Source: CAYPTY01 sp964413935
GTDB lineage: Bacteria; Bacteroidota; Rhodothermia; Balneolales; Balneolaceae
NCBI GenBank assembly: GCA_964413935.1
Contig: CAYPTY010000012.1
Span: 1-64,000, forward strand
Direction of reading: 5' to 3'
Length of the DNA stretch: 64,000 nucleotides
Positions 52,312 to 60,813 of the stretch are shown here, piece after piece (within the stretch, counting starts at the first letter, position 1; each line of letters opens with the position of its first letter). The notes below the pieces were generated by a model, which had not been told where the DNA came from, made no database searches, and saw only the letters and a list, made by a program, of their open reading frames with translations. A program made the translations under genes and the position numbers.

Positions 52312-53088
52312 ATGTGCCTAATAGTTTTTTCCTACGATCAGCACCCAAAGTATAAGCTTATTCTGGCGGCTAATCGGGATGAATTTTACGAACGCCCCAC
52401 AACAGCCATGCATTACTGGGATGAGCATCCGGATCTGCTTGCCGGGAAAGATCTGAAAGCAGGCGGAACCTGGTTGGGCTTACATAAAGCCGGCCGGTTT
52501 GCTGCACTTACCAACTACAGAGATTTGACGATTAAAAAAGAAGACCCACCCAGCCGGGGACATCTGGTCAAGGATTTTCTCCTCAAAGAGGAAGAACCTG
52601 AACGCTACCTTCAAAAACTGAATTCAGACGCCAAACGCTATGAGGGTTTCAATCTGCTCACCATGGGCGCTGAAGGGCTGTATCATTTCTCTAATCAGAC
52701 TAATGAAATTCAACCGGTTAAACCGGGTATTCATGGCCTCAGCAATGCTCTCTTGAACACTCCATGGCCCAAAGTTCAAAAAGCACAACAGCGTTTTTCC
52801 GAAACTCTCCAGGATTCATTCAGTGAGGAGAAACTGTTTTCTTTCCTCACCGACACCGAAAAAGCAAAAGACGAGCAACTGCCTTCAACCGGTATTCCCT
52901 TTGAATGGGAAAAAGCAATATCTTCAATCTTCATCAAAACAGAAGGATATGGTACCCGCTCTTCAACCGTACTTACCCTTACCTATGATGGTGAAGTGAA
53001 TATCATCGAAAGAAGATATGAACACGAAGATGACCGGGTGAAAGAAGAAAACAGCTTCCAGCTTCACATCCCCGGGCTATCCTCATAA
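52312..53088 (+). CDS. NRDE/TANGO2-family protein
   Basis: This 258-residue NRDE family protein has the diagnostic opening MCLIVFSY and the LAANRDEFYERPT motif, then LLAGKDLKAGGTWLGLHKAGRFAALTNYRD. The Cys at position 2 suggests an N-terminal-nucleophile-like fold. Human TANGO2 belongs here and has been linked to haem handling and lipid homeostasis; bacterial function is not settled. It is divergent from the SpoIIE-type phosphatase gene. Confidence 0.93.
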   Translation: MCLIVFSYDQHPKYKLILAANRDEFYERPTTAMHYWDEHPDLLAGKDLKAGGTWLGLHKAGRFAALTNYRDLTIKKEDPPSRGHLVKDFLLKEEEPERYLQKLNSDAKRYEGFNLLTMGAEGLYHFSNQTNEIQPVKPGIHGLSNALLNTPWPKVQKAQQRFSETLQDSFSEEKLFSFLTDTEKAKDEQLPSTGIPFEWEKAISSIFIKTEGYGTRSSTVLTLTYDGEVNIIERRYEHEDDRVKEENSFQLHIPGLSS

Positions 53089-53145
53089 AAACAAGCCTTT
53101 TACAATTTATTTGAGTATTTACAGCGCTAACAATAGATTCAGCGG

Positions 53146-54645
53146 ATGACCTACAAACACAGCAGACCTACCCTACTACAGGCTTTTATACCCATTATTT
53201 TCCTGATCATTGCCCTCTTCATAAATGTCAGGATTTTTGGGGATGCTGCCCTTGATGGTTCTAATCAGATTATTCTGCTGATCTCAGCTTCGGTGGCCAC
53301 CATAGTGGCCATGCGACTGGGTTACTCCTGGAAAGAGCTGCGTAAAGGGATGGTAAGCAGTATTTCTTCGGCGATGTCATCCATTATCATTCTCCTGCTC
53401 ATCGGTTCTCTGGCCGGTACCTGGCTGCTGAGTGGTATTGTTCCGGCTATGATTTACTATGGCCTGCAGGTATTGAATCCCACCATCTTTCTCTTTGCAG
53501 CTTGCGTAGTTTGTGCCCTGGTTTCGGTGGCTACCGGTTCATCATGGACCACAGCTGCTACGGTCGGCATTGCCTTAATCGGGATCGGAAAAGCTCTTGG
53601 TTTGGGTGAGGGAATGGTGGCAGGCGCCATCATTTCAGGTGCATACTTCGGTGATAAAATGTCGCCTTTGTCTGATACCACCAATCTTGCTCCTGCTATG
53701 GCCGGAACGGATTTGTTTACCCACATTCGGTATATGACATATACTACCGTGCCTTCCATAACCATCTCACTGGTCATTTTTCTGATTCTGGGTTTTATTT
53801 ACGGAGATGCATCACAGGCATTGAATACCGACGACATCCTCAACAGCATCAGCGGAGCGTTCAATATCTCACCCTGGCTTTTTGTGGTTCCGGTTGTGCT
53901 GGTGATCATGATCATCCGGAAGGTACCTGCCATTCCAGCCATCTTTGCTGGTGCGGTAATGGGCGGAATTTTTGCCCTCATTTTTCAGCCGGGTCTGGTC
54001 CGCTCAGTTGCCGGCTTTGGCGATACCCCACTAGAAAGATCCTTTGTGGGTGTAATGACTTCTTTCTATGGTGATGTAAGTATCAGCAGTGGAAATGCTG
54101 CGGTTGATGACCTGCTTAGCTCGGGCGGTATGGCCGGGATGCTTGGTACGGTCTGGCTCATTATGTCGGCGATGGTTTTCGGTGGCGTTATGGAAAAATC
54201 GGGTTTGCTTCGTCGTATTGCGGAAGCCGTGATGAGTGTGGTTAACTCAGCCGGTTCACTGGTTGCTTCAACGGTTGGGACCTGCATTTTTTTCAACGTT
54301 ACAGCATCGGATCAATACCTGGCGATCGTAGTTCCCGGCCGGATGTACACTGACTTGTACAAAGACATGGATCTCGCACCGGAGAACCTCTCACGCACAC
54401 TGGAAGATTCAGGTACCGTTACTTCGGCCCTTGTTCCCTGGAATACCTGCGGAGCCTATCATGCAGGAGTACTTGGGGTAGCTACCTTTACCTATCTGCC
54501 TTTTGCTTTTTTCAATCTGCTGAGTCCCTTCATGACCATGCTTTTTGCGGCAGCAAATATCAAAATTCGCCGGCTGGCTCAAACCACTACTACTGAGGTG
54601 GATGTGGATGATGCTCCGATCACTGAGTTAGCTGAGCGTTCCTAA
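53146..54645 (+). CDS. NhaC-family Na+/H+ antiporter
   Basis: This 499-residue membrane protein has about eleven to twelve helices. Family markers include SSAMSSIIILLLIGSLAGTWLLSG, VSVATGSSWTTAATVGIALIGIG, GAYFGDKMSPLSDTTNLAPAMAGTDLF and NAAVDDLLSSGGMAGMLGTVWLI. It probably exchanges Na+ for H+ for pH or salt homeostasis at the inner membrane, which fits a marine organism. It ends overlapping the convergent gltX by 18 bases. Confidence 0.94.
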   Translation: MTYKHSRPTLLQAFIPIIFLIIALFINVRIFGDAALDGSNQIILLISASVATIVAMRLGYSWKELRKGMVSSISSAMSSIIILLLIGSLAGTWLLSGIVPAMIYYGLQVLNPTIFLFAACVVCALVSVATGSSWTTAATVGIALIGIGKALGLGEGMVAGAIISGAYFGDKMSPLSDTTNLAPAMAGTDLFTHIRYMTYTTVPSITISLVIFLILGFIYGDASQALNTDDILNSISGAFNISPWLFVVPVVLVIMIIRKVPAIPAIFAGAVMGGIFALIFQPGLVRSVAGFGDTPLERSFVGVMTSFYGDVSISSGNAAVDDLLSSGGMAGMLGTVWLIMSAMVFGGVMEKSGLLRRIAEAVMSVVNSAGSLVASTVGTCIFFNVTASDQYLAIVVPGRMYTDLYKDMDLAPENLSRTLEDSGTVTSALVPWNTCGAYHAGVLGVATFTYLPFAFFNLLSPFMTMLFAAANIKIRRLAQTTTTEVDVDDAPITELAERS

Positions 54646-56109
54646 GGCTTTCACGAAGCGACGCAATACCGTTTCTTTTCCGATTAACTCCAAAGAGGGA
54701 AACAGATCCGGACCGAATCCTTTACCCGAGATGCACAACCTTACCGGAGCCATTATTTTACCAAAACCGATTTCCTTTTCCTCAACCAGTGCTTCCAGCT
54801 CTTTTTTCAGATTGGCGGCAGTGAAATCGTCTTCACCGATTGCTTCCAGCTTTTGCTGATAAGCGCTTACAAGCTCGGATGAATCATCTTTCCATTTTTT
54901 GAGAGCCTGAGTTTCATATTCTTCAGGATCCTCATAAAAGAAACGTGACATATCAACCAGCTCATCCACTTTGGAAACCCTTTCCTGAAGCAGTTCCAGT
55001 ACTTTTTGGTTTTTATACTCATTCGAAAGATCAAACCCGGCATTTCCGGCCAGTTCTTTAAATTCGGCCAGCAGATCCTCGAAATCACGATCCCGAAGGT
55101 AATGCTCATTGTACCACATCAGTTTTTTGTGGTTAAAGACGGCACCGGATTTCCCCACCCGATCCAGCGTGAAGAGCTTGATCAGTTCATCCATGCTGTG
55201 AACTTCAGAATCATCACCCGGACTCCATCCAAGATAAGCCAAAAAATTTACCAGCGCATCAGACTCATAATGTCCGGTGATATAATCTTTGGTGTTGATG
55301 GGAATCCCTTCGCTCTCGGCTTTACGTTTGGAAAGTTTTCCTCCGCTTGGCGACATAATAAGGGGCAGATGGGCCATCACCGGTGGTTCCCAGCCGAAAT
55401 ACTGATAGAGCAGCATGTGTTTGGGTGCTGAACTCAGCCATTCCTCACCCCTAATCACGTGGGTTATTTCCATTAAGTGATCGTCTACCACATTGGCCAG
55501 GTGATAGGTGGGCATTCCATCCGATTTCAGCAGAACCTGATCATCCAGTCCCCGGGTATCAAATGAAACCACTCCTCTGATCTCGTCCTCAAATTTAATT
55601 TCTTCTCTGCGCGGTACTTTCAGGCGAACCACATGTTCTTCACCGTCTTCCAGCCTTTTCTCCACTTCATCTTTTGAAAGGGTGAGGCTGTTTTTCATGC
55701 TCATGCGGGTGATGGAATCATACTTCGGGGAGGGGTTCCCGGATTTTTTTAGGCGCTCGCGCATCTGCTCAATTTCATCGGTAGTATCAAAGGCGTAATA
55801 AGCATGATCAGCTTCGATGAGCTTTTCCGCATATTCCCGGTACAAATCTTTGCGCTCACTTTGACGGTAGGGTCCAAAGTCGCCGCCGATTCCGGGTCCC
55901 TCATCAATTTCAATTCCGGACCACTTCAGAGAGGAAATGATATCCTGTTCTGCCTGCTCCACATAACGCGATTGATCGGTATCCTCAATCCTTAAAACAA
56001 AGGTGCCCTCATGGTGTCGGGCAAAAAGGTAATTGTATAGTGCGGTTCGGAGACCCCCGATGTGCAGGAATCCGGTTGGAGATGGGGCAAATCGTACGCG
56101 TATGCTCAT
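54628..56109 (-). CDS. gltX: Glutamyl-tRNA synthetase
   Basis: GltX charges tRNA-Glu. The 493-residue protein starts with RVRFAPSPTGFLHIGGLRTALYNYLFARH (class I HIGH motif) and contains RIEDTDQSRYV, the HVIRGEEWLSSAPKHMLLYQ segment and KLSKRKAE (KMSKS-type loop). The C-terminal anticodon-binding helical domain follows. Length is normal, and a single copy is present in the window. The start is well defined by MSIRVRFAP. It is divergent from the WbqC-like gene. Confidence 0.97.
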   Translation of the reverse strand: MSIRVRFAPSPTGFLHIGGLRTALYNYLFARHHEGTFVLRIEDTDQSRYVEQAEQDIISSLKWSGIEIDEGPGIGGDFGPYRQSERKDLYREYAEKLIEADHAYYAFDTTDEIEQMRERLKKSGNPSPKYDSITRMSMKNSLTLSKDEVEKRLEDGEEHVVRLKVPRREEIKFEDEIRGVVSFDTRGLDDQVLLKSDGMPTYHLANVVDDHLMEITHVIRGEEWLSSAPKHMLLYQYFGWEPPVMAHLPLIMSPSGGKLSKRKAESEGIPINTKDYITGHYESDALVNFLAYLGWSPGDDSEVHSMDELIKLFTLDRVGKSGAVFNHKKLMWYNEHYLRDRDFEDLLAEFKELAGNAGFDLSNEYKNQKVLELLQERVSKVDELVDMSRFFYEDPEEYETQALKKWKDDSSELVSAYQQKLEAIGEDDFTAANLKKELEALVEEKEIGFGKIMAPVRLCISGKGFGPDLFPSLELIGKETVLRRFVKALGTLS

Positions 56110-56294
56110 TCTGTAATCTGATTTTTCGATTCATTCAAAGACTTTAAATATACAATTTTGAGTGTTGAATTATGAGTTATGAATTATCTTAATTTTCTTC
56201 GTTTGCAGTTATCCGGACTCATATTCAACATTCTGAACCCACATATTGCCTCATCACTCCGCAGTTCGCACCCAGCATTGCGGATTTCATCAGT

Positions 56295-56864
56295 ATGTTA
56301 CTGGCTGATCGGGTGATCTGGCTGGACGATGCCGGCTGGTCACGTAAAGGACGTACCCACCGAAGCCTGCTGATGAGCGAGGGGGAGTCGGCCTGGATCC
56401 GTGTCCCTGTTCTGACCGAAGACCGCAAAAAGGCCATACGGGAGGTCCGCATCGACCAGACAAAAAAGTGGCCGGAAATGATGCTGAAACAGATTGAATC
56501 CATCTGCAGCAGGGCAACTTATTATGACTATTTCGAGGCCGAACTTTCAGCACTTGTGATGCAGGGCTATGAATATGAATTCCTGCTCGACTGGAATCAT
56601 GCCTTTCTGGAGCAGATTCTGAGCTTTATGGAAGTCCGCATCCCCATAGAACGGCAATCGGAAAGGGAATTGCCGGATCCGCCTTATTATTTCGAATCCG
56701 ATTCTTCAAACTATCTGCCTCAACCGGAGGAAATAATGGAGCATGATCTCAAGACCGATGGTTTTCAGGGCAACCAATCTATGCTGCATCTCTTTTTTGC
56801 TTTGGGACCTGAGTTCTTTAAACTTGCAGACCAAATTCAGCAATATGGAAGACCCGCAAAATAA
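56295..56864 (+). CDS. WbqC-like family protein, N-terminus uncertain
   Basis: The protein matches WbqC-like proteins, which are glycan-associated but poorly characterised. From the first ATG (189 residues) it shows LLADRVIWLDDAGWSRKGRTHRSLL, VRIDQTKKWPEMMLKQIESI and SRATYYDYFEAELS. Conserved-looking sequence (YCLITPQFAPSIADFIS) lies in frame directly upstream but without any ATG, GTG or TTG between it and the TAA at 56190, so the true start may be a rare codon such as ATT (56223). The stop lies inside the next small gene. The family match is moderate. Confidence 0.75.
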   Translation: MLLADRVIWLDDAGWSRKGRTHRSLLMSEGESAWIRVPVLTEDRKKAIREVRIDQTKKWPEMMLKQIESICSRATYYDYFEAELSALVMQGYEYEFLLDWNHAFLEQILSFMEVRIPIERQSERELPDPPYYFESDSSNYLPQPEEIMEHDLKTDGFQGNQSMLHLFFALGPEFFKLADQIQQYGRPAK

Positions 56865-56970
56865 CAAAAAGCACTGGACTAAGACCTACATCGGGGTTGC
56901 CGTTGCAGGCGTCTTGTATATTTTGCTTTTCCTGCTTTTCACTCAGGTTTTTAATCAGCCCGGATTATGA
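56845..56970 (+). CDS. 41-residue single-TM protein coupled to the symporter
   Basis: This small frame encodes a polar 14-residue start (MEDPQNNKKHWTKT) and one hydrophobic helix (YIGVAVAGVLYILLFLLFTQVF). It starts 20 bases inside the end of the WbqC-like gene, and its TGA overlaps the ATG of the symporter (ATGA). The tight coupling suggests a small accessory subunit of the transporter, as known for other SSS-family carriers with short partners; I do not recognise its family. It would be missed by length-based gene finding. Confidence 0.7.
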   Translation: MEDPQNNKKHWTKTYIGVAVAGVLYILLFLLFTQVFNQPGL

Positions 56971-58685
56971 GCTGGATCGACTGGATTGTTTTAATCGCTT
57001 TTCTGGCTTACACCGTTTGGGACGGCACACGATCGGGGAAAAAATCCAAAGACATCGAAGGCTATCTGCTGGCCGGTCGATCTATGCCCTGGTGGGCGGC
57101 TGGCCTGTCGGTGATGGCAACACAGGCCTCGGCCATTACCTTTATCGGGACCACGGGACTGGCCTATGTGGAGGATATGCGATTTGTACAAACCTATCTG
57201 GCCATTCCCTTCGCGATGATCTTTCTCTGTATGACGCTGGTTCCCTTTTTCCACCGCCTTAGAGCGTTCACCGCCTATGAGGTGCTGGAGGATCGTTTTG
57301 GGATCTCAACCCGGCTGCTTACTTCCGGATTGTTTCTGATCTCCCGCGGACTGGCGCTCGGAACCGTAATCGCGGCACCCTCCTATGTGCTTTCTCTGCT
57401 GCTGAACCTCCCTCTTTCTGCTACCATTCTGATGATCGGCATTCTGGCAACCCTGTACACGGTTGTGGGCGGCGTAGAGGGTGTGATTCGAACGGATGTA
57501 AAACAGATGACCGTGATGATGGGGGGCCTTATCTTTTGCTTTTTCTGGATCTGGACTCATCTGCCAACTAATGTCGGTTTTGATGATGCTCTGTATCTGG
57601 CCGGAAGTCTGGATAAACTCACAGCTCTGGACCTGAATTTCGATCTTAGTGAAAAGTATAATGTGTGGAGTGGCGTTTTTGCGGCTTTATTTCTGATGCT
57701 ATCCTATTTCGGTACAGACCAGACACAGGTGCAGCGGTATCTTACCACAAAATCACTCAGTGATGCACGAAAATCACTGTTGATGTCGGCCTACGCCAAG
57801 GTGCCCATGCAGTTTTTCATCCTACTGCTCGGGGTGATGCTTTACATTTTCTTTGTTTTTGAACCGGCACCTATCACTTTCCGGACCAATAATCTGGGGC
57901 ATGATGCCCAGCATGAAAAATTGTATGAGGAAGCCTATGAAGAACGCATGATGGCGGCTTCTCAGGCTGCTGTTTCGCGCTCAAGTTCAGATCAGGAATG
58001 GTTTATTGAATCCGATCAGCGCCTGAACAAAGTGAGGGAGGCTGAATTGCAGCGACAATCCGAAATTCTGCAGGCTGATGTAAACGATACCAACTACATC
58101 TTTCCCTATTTCATCCTGGAGTTCCTGCCCGTAGGCATTATCGGACTGGTGATTGCAGGTATTTTCGCGGCAGCAATGTCCTCCATCGATTCCGAGCTCA
58201 ATGCCCTCACTACCGTTTCCATTGTGGACTGGTACCGCCGGCTGCGCAAAAAACCGGCTTCCGATTTATCCGACCTGAAACGCTCCCGTTATTTCACCCT
58301 GATGTGGGGATTGCTGGCTACCGTTTCGGCGCTGGCTTTGGGTGAAACCCGCTCCATCATCGAGCTGATCAACAAGATCGGATCCTACTTTTATGGATCC
58401 ATCCTGGGTGTGTTTGTGCTGATGCTCTGGATAAAACAGGCTAATGGCAAAGGTGCCTTTACCGGACTGCTGTCCGGGATGCTGGCCGTGTTCACCTTCG
58501 ACCGGCTTTTTGTAGATAAAGCTACCGGCGATTACGCCTTTTTCCTTCCATGGACCGAAGTACCTTACACCTATTCCAAAGCCATCGAATTCTTATGGCT
58601 GAATCCGGTTGGAGCGATTACTGTGGTTGTGGTAGGCTTTGTTGTGAGTAAGGCTTTTCCAAAGAAGAAAGGTCTTTCTGAATGA
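56967..58685 (+). CDS. Sodium:solute symporter (SSS family)
   Basis: This 572-residue protein has about thirteen helices. Family features are SRSGKKSKDIEGYLLAGRSMPWWAAGLSVMATQASAITFIGTTG (Na+-coupling region), TLYTVVGGVEGVIRTDVKQ, YFGTDQTQVQRYLTTKS and FAAAMSSIDSELNALTTVSIVDWY. A hydrophilic loop of about 80 residues in the middle (around 305-385) is unusually long. The substrate is not predictable. It starts on the stop of a 41-residue TM protein and overlaps the next orphan gene by ATGA. Confidence 0.94.
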   Translation: MSWIDWIVLIAFLAYTVWDGTRSGKKSKDIEGYLLAGRSMPWWAAGLSVMATQASAITFIGTTGLAYVEDMRFVQTYLAIPFAMIFLCMTLVPFFHRLRAFTAYEVLEDRFGISTRLLTSGLFLISRGLALGTVIAAPSYVLSLLLNLPLSATILMIGILATLYTVVGGVEGVIRTDVKQMTVMMGGLIFCFFWIWTHLPTNVGFDDALYLAGSLDKLTALDLNFDLSEKYNVWSGVFAALFLMLSYFGTDQTQVQRYLTTKSLSDARKSLLMSAYAKVPMQFFILLLGVMLYIFFVFEPAPITFRTNNLGHDAQHEKLYEEAYEERMMAASQAAVSRSSSDQEWFIESDQRLNKVREAELQRQSEILQADVNDTNYIFPYFILEFLPVGIIGLVIAGIFAAAMSSIDSELNALTTVSIVDWYRRLRKKPASDLSDLKRSRYFTLMWGLLATVSALALGETRSIIELINKIGSYFYGSILGVFVLMLWIKQANGKGAFTGLLSGMLAVFTFDRLFVDKATGDYAFFLPWTEVPYTYSKAIEFLWLNPVGAITVVVVGFVVSKAFPKKKGLSE

Positions 58686-59287
58686 AATTAATAAGTCGTG
58701 ACGAGGCCCTGAAGGATCAAAACTTTGCTTCTTTTATATATCATTGGCAAAACCTGTCAAATCCTGTCCTTGAAGATTCACCTGATGAAAAAGAAGTTCG
58801 AGCCTTTCAGCAAATCATGGATAAAAAACCACATTCTGAAGCTGAAGTAACAAAAACTATAGTAATTCTCCCTCATAAACCTGATGACCGTATTTCCCTG
58901 ATCCAAGTATTGATCAATCTTCAATCAGATTTTGAAACAGAGTTTACAGTTATTCCTTTTTTCCGAAAAGGATGGTTCAGTGAAGATATTTCACAATATC
59001 ACACTGAGACTATCGATGCTTATGATTCAATGGTTTTGAAGATTGGGGAAAAGGATTTCAAAGGTGGAGTTAAGATTCAATCTCAGGACGATATAAAAGA
59101 ATTCATGCCAGAGTTTTTCTGTCTGGTTGAAGGAAACTATATCCCTTATGGTTTTTTCTACATAGATAAACTACAGGTTGTTTGTTCCTATCATTATAGC
59201 ACCGAGCTCATCTTTTATTGTTTTTCAGTCAAATCTGAAAAACAGCTTTCGTGCTTTATCAAAACCCATGAACTAAGAACGAGATGA
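58682..59287 (+). CDS. Hypothetical protein (201 aa), AT-rich
   Basis: I do not recognise this protein. It is soluble (no signal, no TM helix), mixed alpha/beta by eye, with several Cys near the C-terminus, a run TIVILPHKPDDRISLIQVLINLQSDFETEFTVIPF and a DSMVLKIGEKDFKGGV segment. Its sequence is visibly more AT-rich than the flanking symporter and hydroxylase. It begins on the symporter stop by ATGA, so it is probably co-translated with it. Possible later acquisition is inference. No function is claimed. Confidence 0.7.
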   Translation: MKLISRDEALKDQNFASFIYHWQNLSNPVLEDSPDEKEVRAFQQIMDKKPHSEAEVTKTIVILPHKPDDRISLIQVLINLQSDFETEFTVIPFFRKGWFSEDISQYHTETIDAYDSMVLKIGEKDFKGGVKIQSQDDIKEFMPEFFCLVEGNYIPYGFFYIDKLQVVCSYHYSTELIFYCFSVKSEKQLSCFIKTHELRTR

Positions 59288-59293
59288 TATTCG

Positions 59294-60142
59294 TCACTTA
59301 TCTTCATCCGGAAATTTGGATCCCTCCGGTGAGCGGTATTTCTGAAAGGGAATCTTAAATAGATTCACCACATCATCATGTTCTTTGGGGTCCATATGAG
59401 TATCAATACCATATTTCAGCTCTTTGATATCAACTACGTGAGCGAAGGTACCGAAGAGACGGTCCCAGATGGCAAAAATATTACCGTAATTCGTATCTGT
59501 GAGCGGCTGTTGGAAGTGATGATGCACTTTGTGCATATAAGGAGTAACAAAAACCCAGGACAGTGCATCATCCAGCTTTTTGGGCATCTGAATATTTGCA
59601 TGATTGAAATGCGTGAAAGCGGCAGACAAAGTCTGGTAGAGGAAAACAATCCAAATGGGAGCGCCGGCTATGATGACTCCGAAGATGGTAAAGACCATCC
59701 GGAAGATGGCCTCGCCGGGATGATGACGAAGTCCGGTAGTCACATCCACGGTAGTGTCACTGTGATGAATGAGGTGGAATCTCCACATGAACTTCACTTT
59801 ATGCTCAACCCAGTGAACCAAATAGGCACCAATGAAATCCAGAATCATTACGCCGATTATCATCTGTGCCCAGATGGGCATTTCGATCCAGTTAAGGATG
59901 CCGAAATTATGGGCGGTTACCCAGTCGGATGACCAAAGCAGTAGACCGGCGAAGCCCAGCCCGATCACCACGAAAAATCCGGTCAGAACGGCATTGATCA
60001 GTGCATGTCGTACTTTTCTGTATCCGAATTCAAATAAAGGAAAAACCCCTTCAACGATCCAGAACAGGAAGATCCCACCGATTAAAATGCCGGCCCTAAA
60101 GGCTGTAGGGATATCCTCAAAAAACGCTATAAATGATTCCAT
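59294..60142 (-). CDS. Sterol desaturase/fatty acid hydroxylase family protein
   Basis: This 282-residue membrane di-iron enzyme has four helices and the three histidine clusters of the family: H-x3-H-type YLVHWVEHKVKFMWRFHLIHHSD, LRHHPGE and PYMHKVHHHFQQPLTDTNYGN. Substrates are sterols, carotenoids or lipids in relatives; which applies here is not known. It is transcribed toward the symporter operon and is preceded (60143-60813) by the repeat region. Confidence 0.93.
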   Translation of the reverse strand: MESFIAFFEDIPTAFRAGILIGGIFLFWIVEGVFPLFEFGYRKVRHALINAVLTGFFVVIGLGFAGLLLWSSDWVTAHNFGILNWIEMPIWAQMIIGVMILDFIGAYLVHWVEHKVKFMWRFHLIHHSDTTVDVTTGLRHHPGEAIFRMVFTIFGVIIAGAPIWIVFLYQTLSAAFTHFNHANIQMPKKLDDALSWVFVTPYMHKVHHHFQQPLTDTNYGNIFAIWDRLFGTFAHVVDIKELKYGIDTHMDPKEHDDVVNLFKIPFQKYRSPEGSKFPDEDK

Positions 60143-60237
60143 AGGCTGTCAATATCGGGAAATGTTGAATTTGAGTAAAGTTGAGTGATCGCAGAAGCTG
60201 CTTTGTCACTTTGTACGAATTTATCATTCCACCCATT

Positions 60238-60314
60238 TGTCATTCCACTTTAGTGGAATCTGTAGTACTGTAACCACCATTTGCGTTTCAGACTCCACGT
60301 ACCGTGGAGTGACA
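60238..60314. repeat. REPIN-like element, copy 1
   Basis: Two REP-like sequences lie in inverted orientation. Left: TGTCATTCCAC...GTGGAATCTG. Right, on the other strand: TGTCACTCCACG...CGTGGAGTCTG. Each is itself a small palindrome, and about 30 bases separate them. This is the architecture of a REPIN. It forms the first half of a 153-bp tandem unit. Confidence 0.85.
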
Positions 60315-60390
60315 GGCTTTGGTTTGAAACAGAATTGGATTATCTCCTGCTCCTTATGATCAATCCTATAATCTTTCAATGCCCCCCGCT

Positions 60391-60467
60391 TGTCATTCCA
60401 CTTCAGTGGAATCTGTAGTAATGTAACCACCATTTGCGTTTCAGACTCCACGTACCGTGGAGTGACA
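60391..60467. repeat. REPIN-like element, copy 2
   Basis: Same architecture as copy 1, exactly 153 bases downstream, with two substitutions in the REPIN part. The 76-base spacer between the two (60315-60390) is also duplicated at 60468-60543, so the whole 153-bp unit was tandemly copied. Confidence 0.85.
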
Positions 60468-60543
60468 GGCTTTGGTTTGAAACAGAATTGGATTATCTCC
60501 TGCTCCTTATGATCAATCCTATAATCTTTCAATGCCCCCTGTT

Positions 60544-60569
60544 TGTCATTCCACTTTAGTGGAATGACA
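60544..60569. repeat. Isolated REP palindrome at the next unit boundary
   Basis: Exactly 153 bases after copy 2, TGTCATTCCACT and AGTGGAATGACA form a perfect 26-base palindrome with a 2-base centre. It looks like a single REP or a collapsed REPIN remnant and directly precedes the assembly gap flank. Confidence 0.85.
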
Positions 60570-60572
60570 GGC

Positions 60573-60627
60573 TAGGTTAGAAGTGACAAAGCGGGAAATA
60601 AAAAACCCCAACCGGATAACCGGCCGG
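60573..60627. repeat. 55-bp contig-end sequence, copy before the gap
   Basis: This sequence is identical, base for base, to 60728-60782 just after the N run. It contains the start of the terminator hairpin of the Asp-box gene. It is most simply the same physical sequence assembled twice. Confidence 0.9.
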
Positions 60628-60727
60628 NNNNNNNNNNNNNNNNNNNNNNNNNNNNNNNNNNNNNNNNNNNNNNNNNNNNNNNNNNNNNNNNNNNNNNNNN
60701 NNNNNNNNNNNNNNNNNNNNNNNNNNN
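60628..60727. other. Assembly gap of 100 N with duplicated flanks
   Basis: Exactly 100 N. Unlike the ftsQ gap, both flanks carry the same 55 bases, so the gap may contain no missing DNA at all. Confidence 0.95.
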
Positions 60728-60754
60728 TAGGTTAGAAGTGACAAAGCGGGAAAT

Positions 60755-60786
60755 AAAAAACCCCAACCGGATAACCGGCCGGGGTT
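60755..60786 (-). terminator. Intrinsic terminator of the Asp-box gene
   Basis: On the minus strand, AACCCCGGCCGG pairs with CCGGTTGGGGTT around TTAT and is followed by a run of T (60755-60760). It lies 28 bases beyond the stop of the minus-strand Asp-box protein gene. Confidence 0.85.
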
Positions 60787-60813
60787 CGTTTTGCCAACGT
60801 GATATAAGTACAG

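Noticed and set aside
60224..60532. 102-codon minus-strand frame with an internally repeated sequence
   Set aside because: It is an artefact of the 153-bp tandem repeat, since 153 is a multiple of three; there is no start signal or family.
60238..60569. Considered as a CRISPR array
   Set aside because: The spacers are identical rather than unique, the unit is 153 bp and there are no cas genes.
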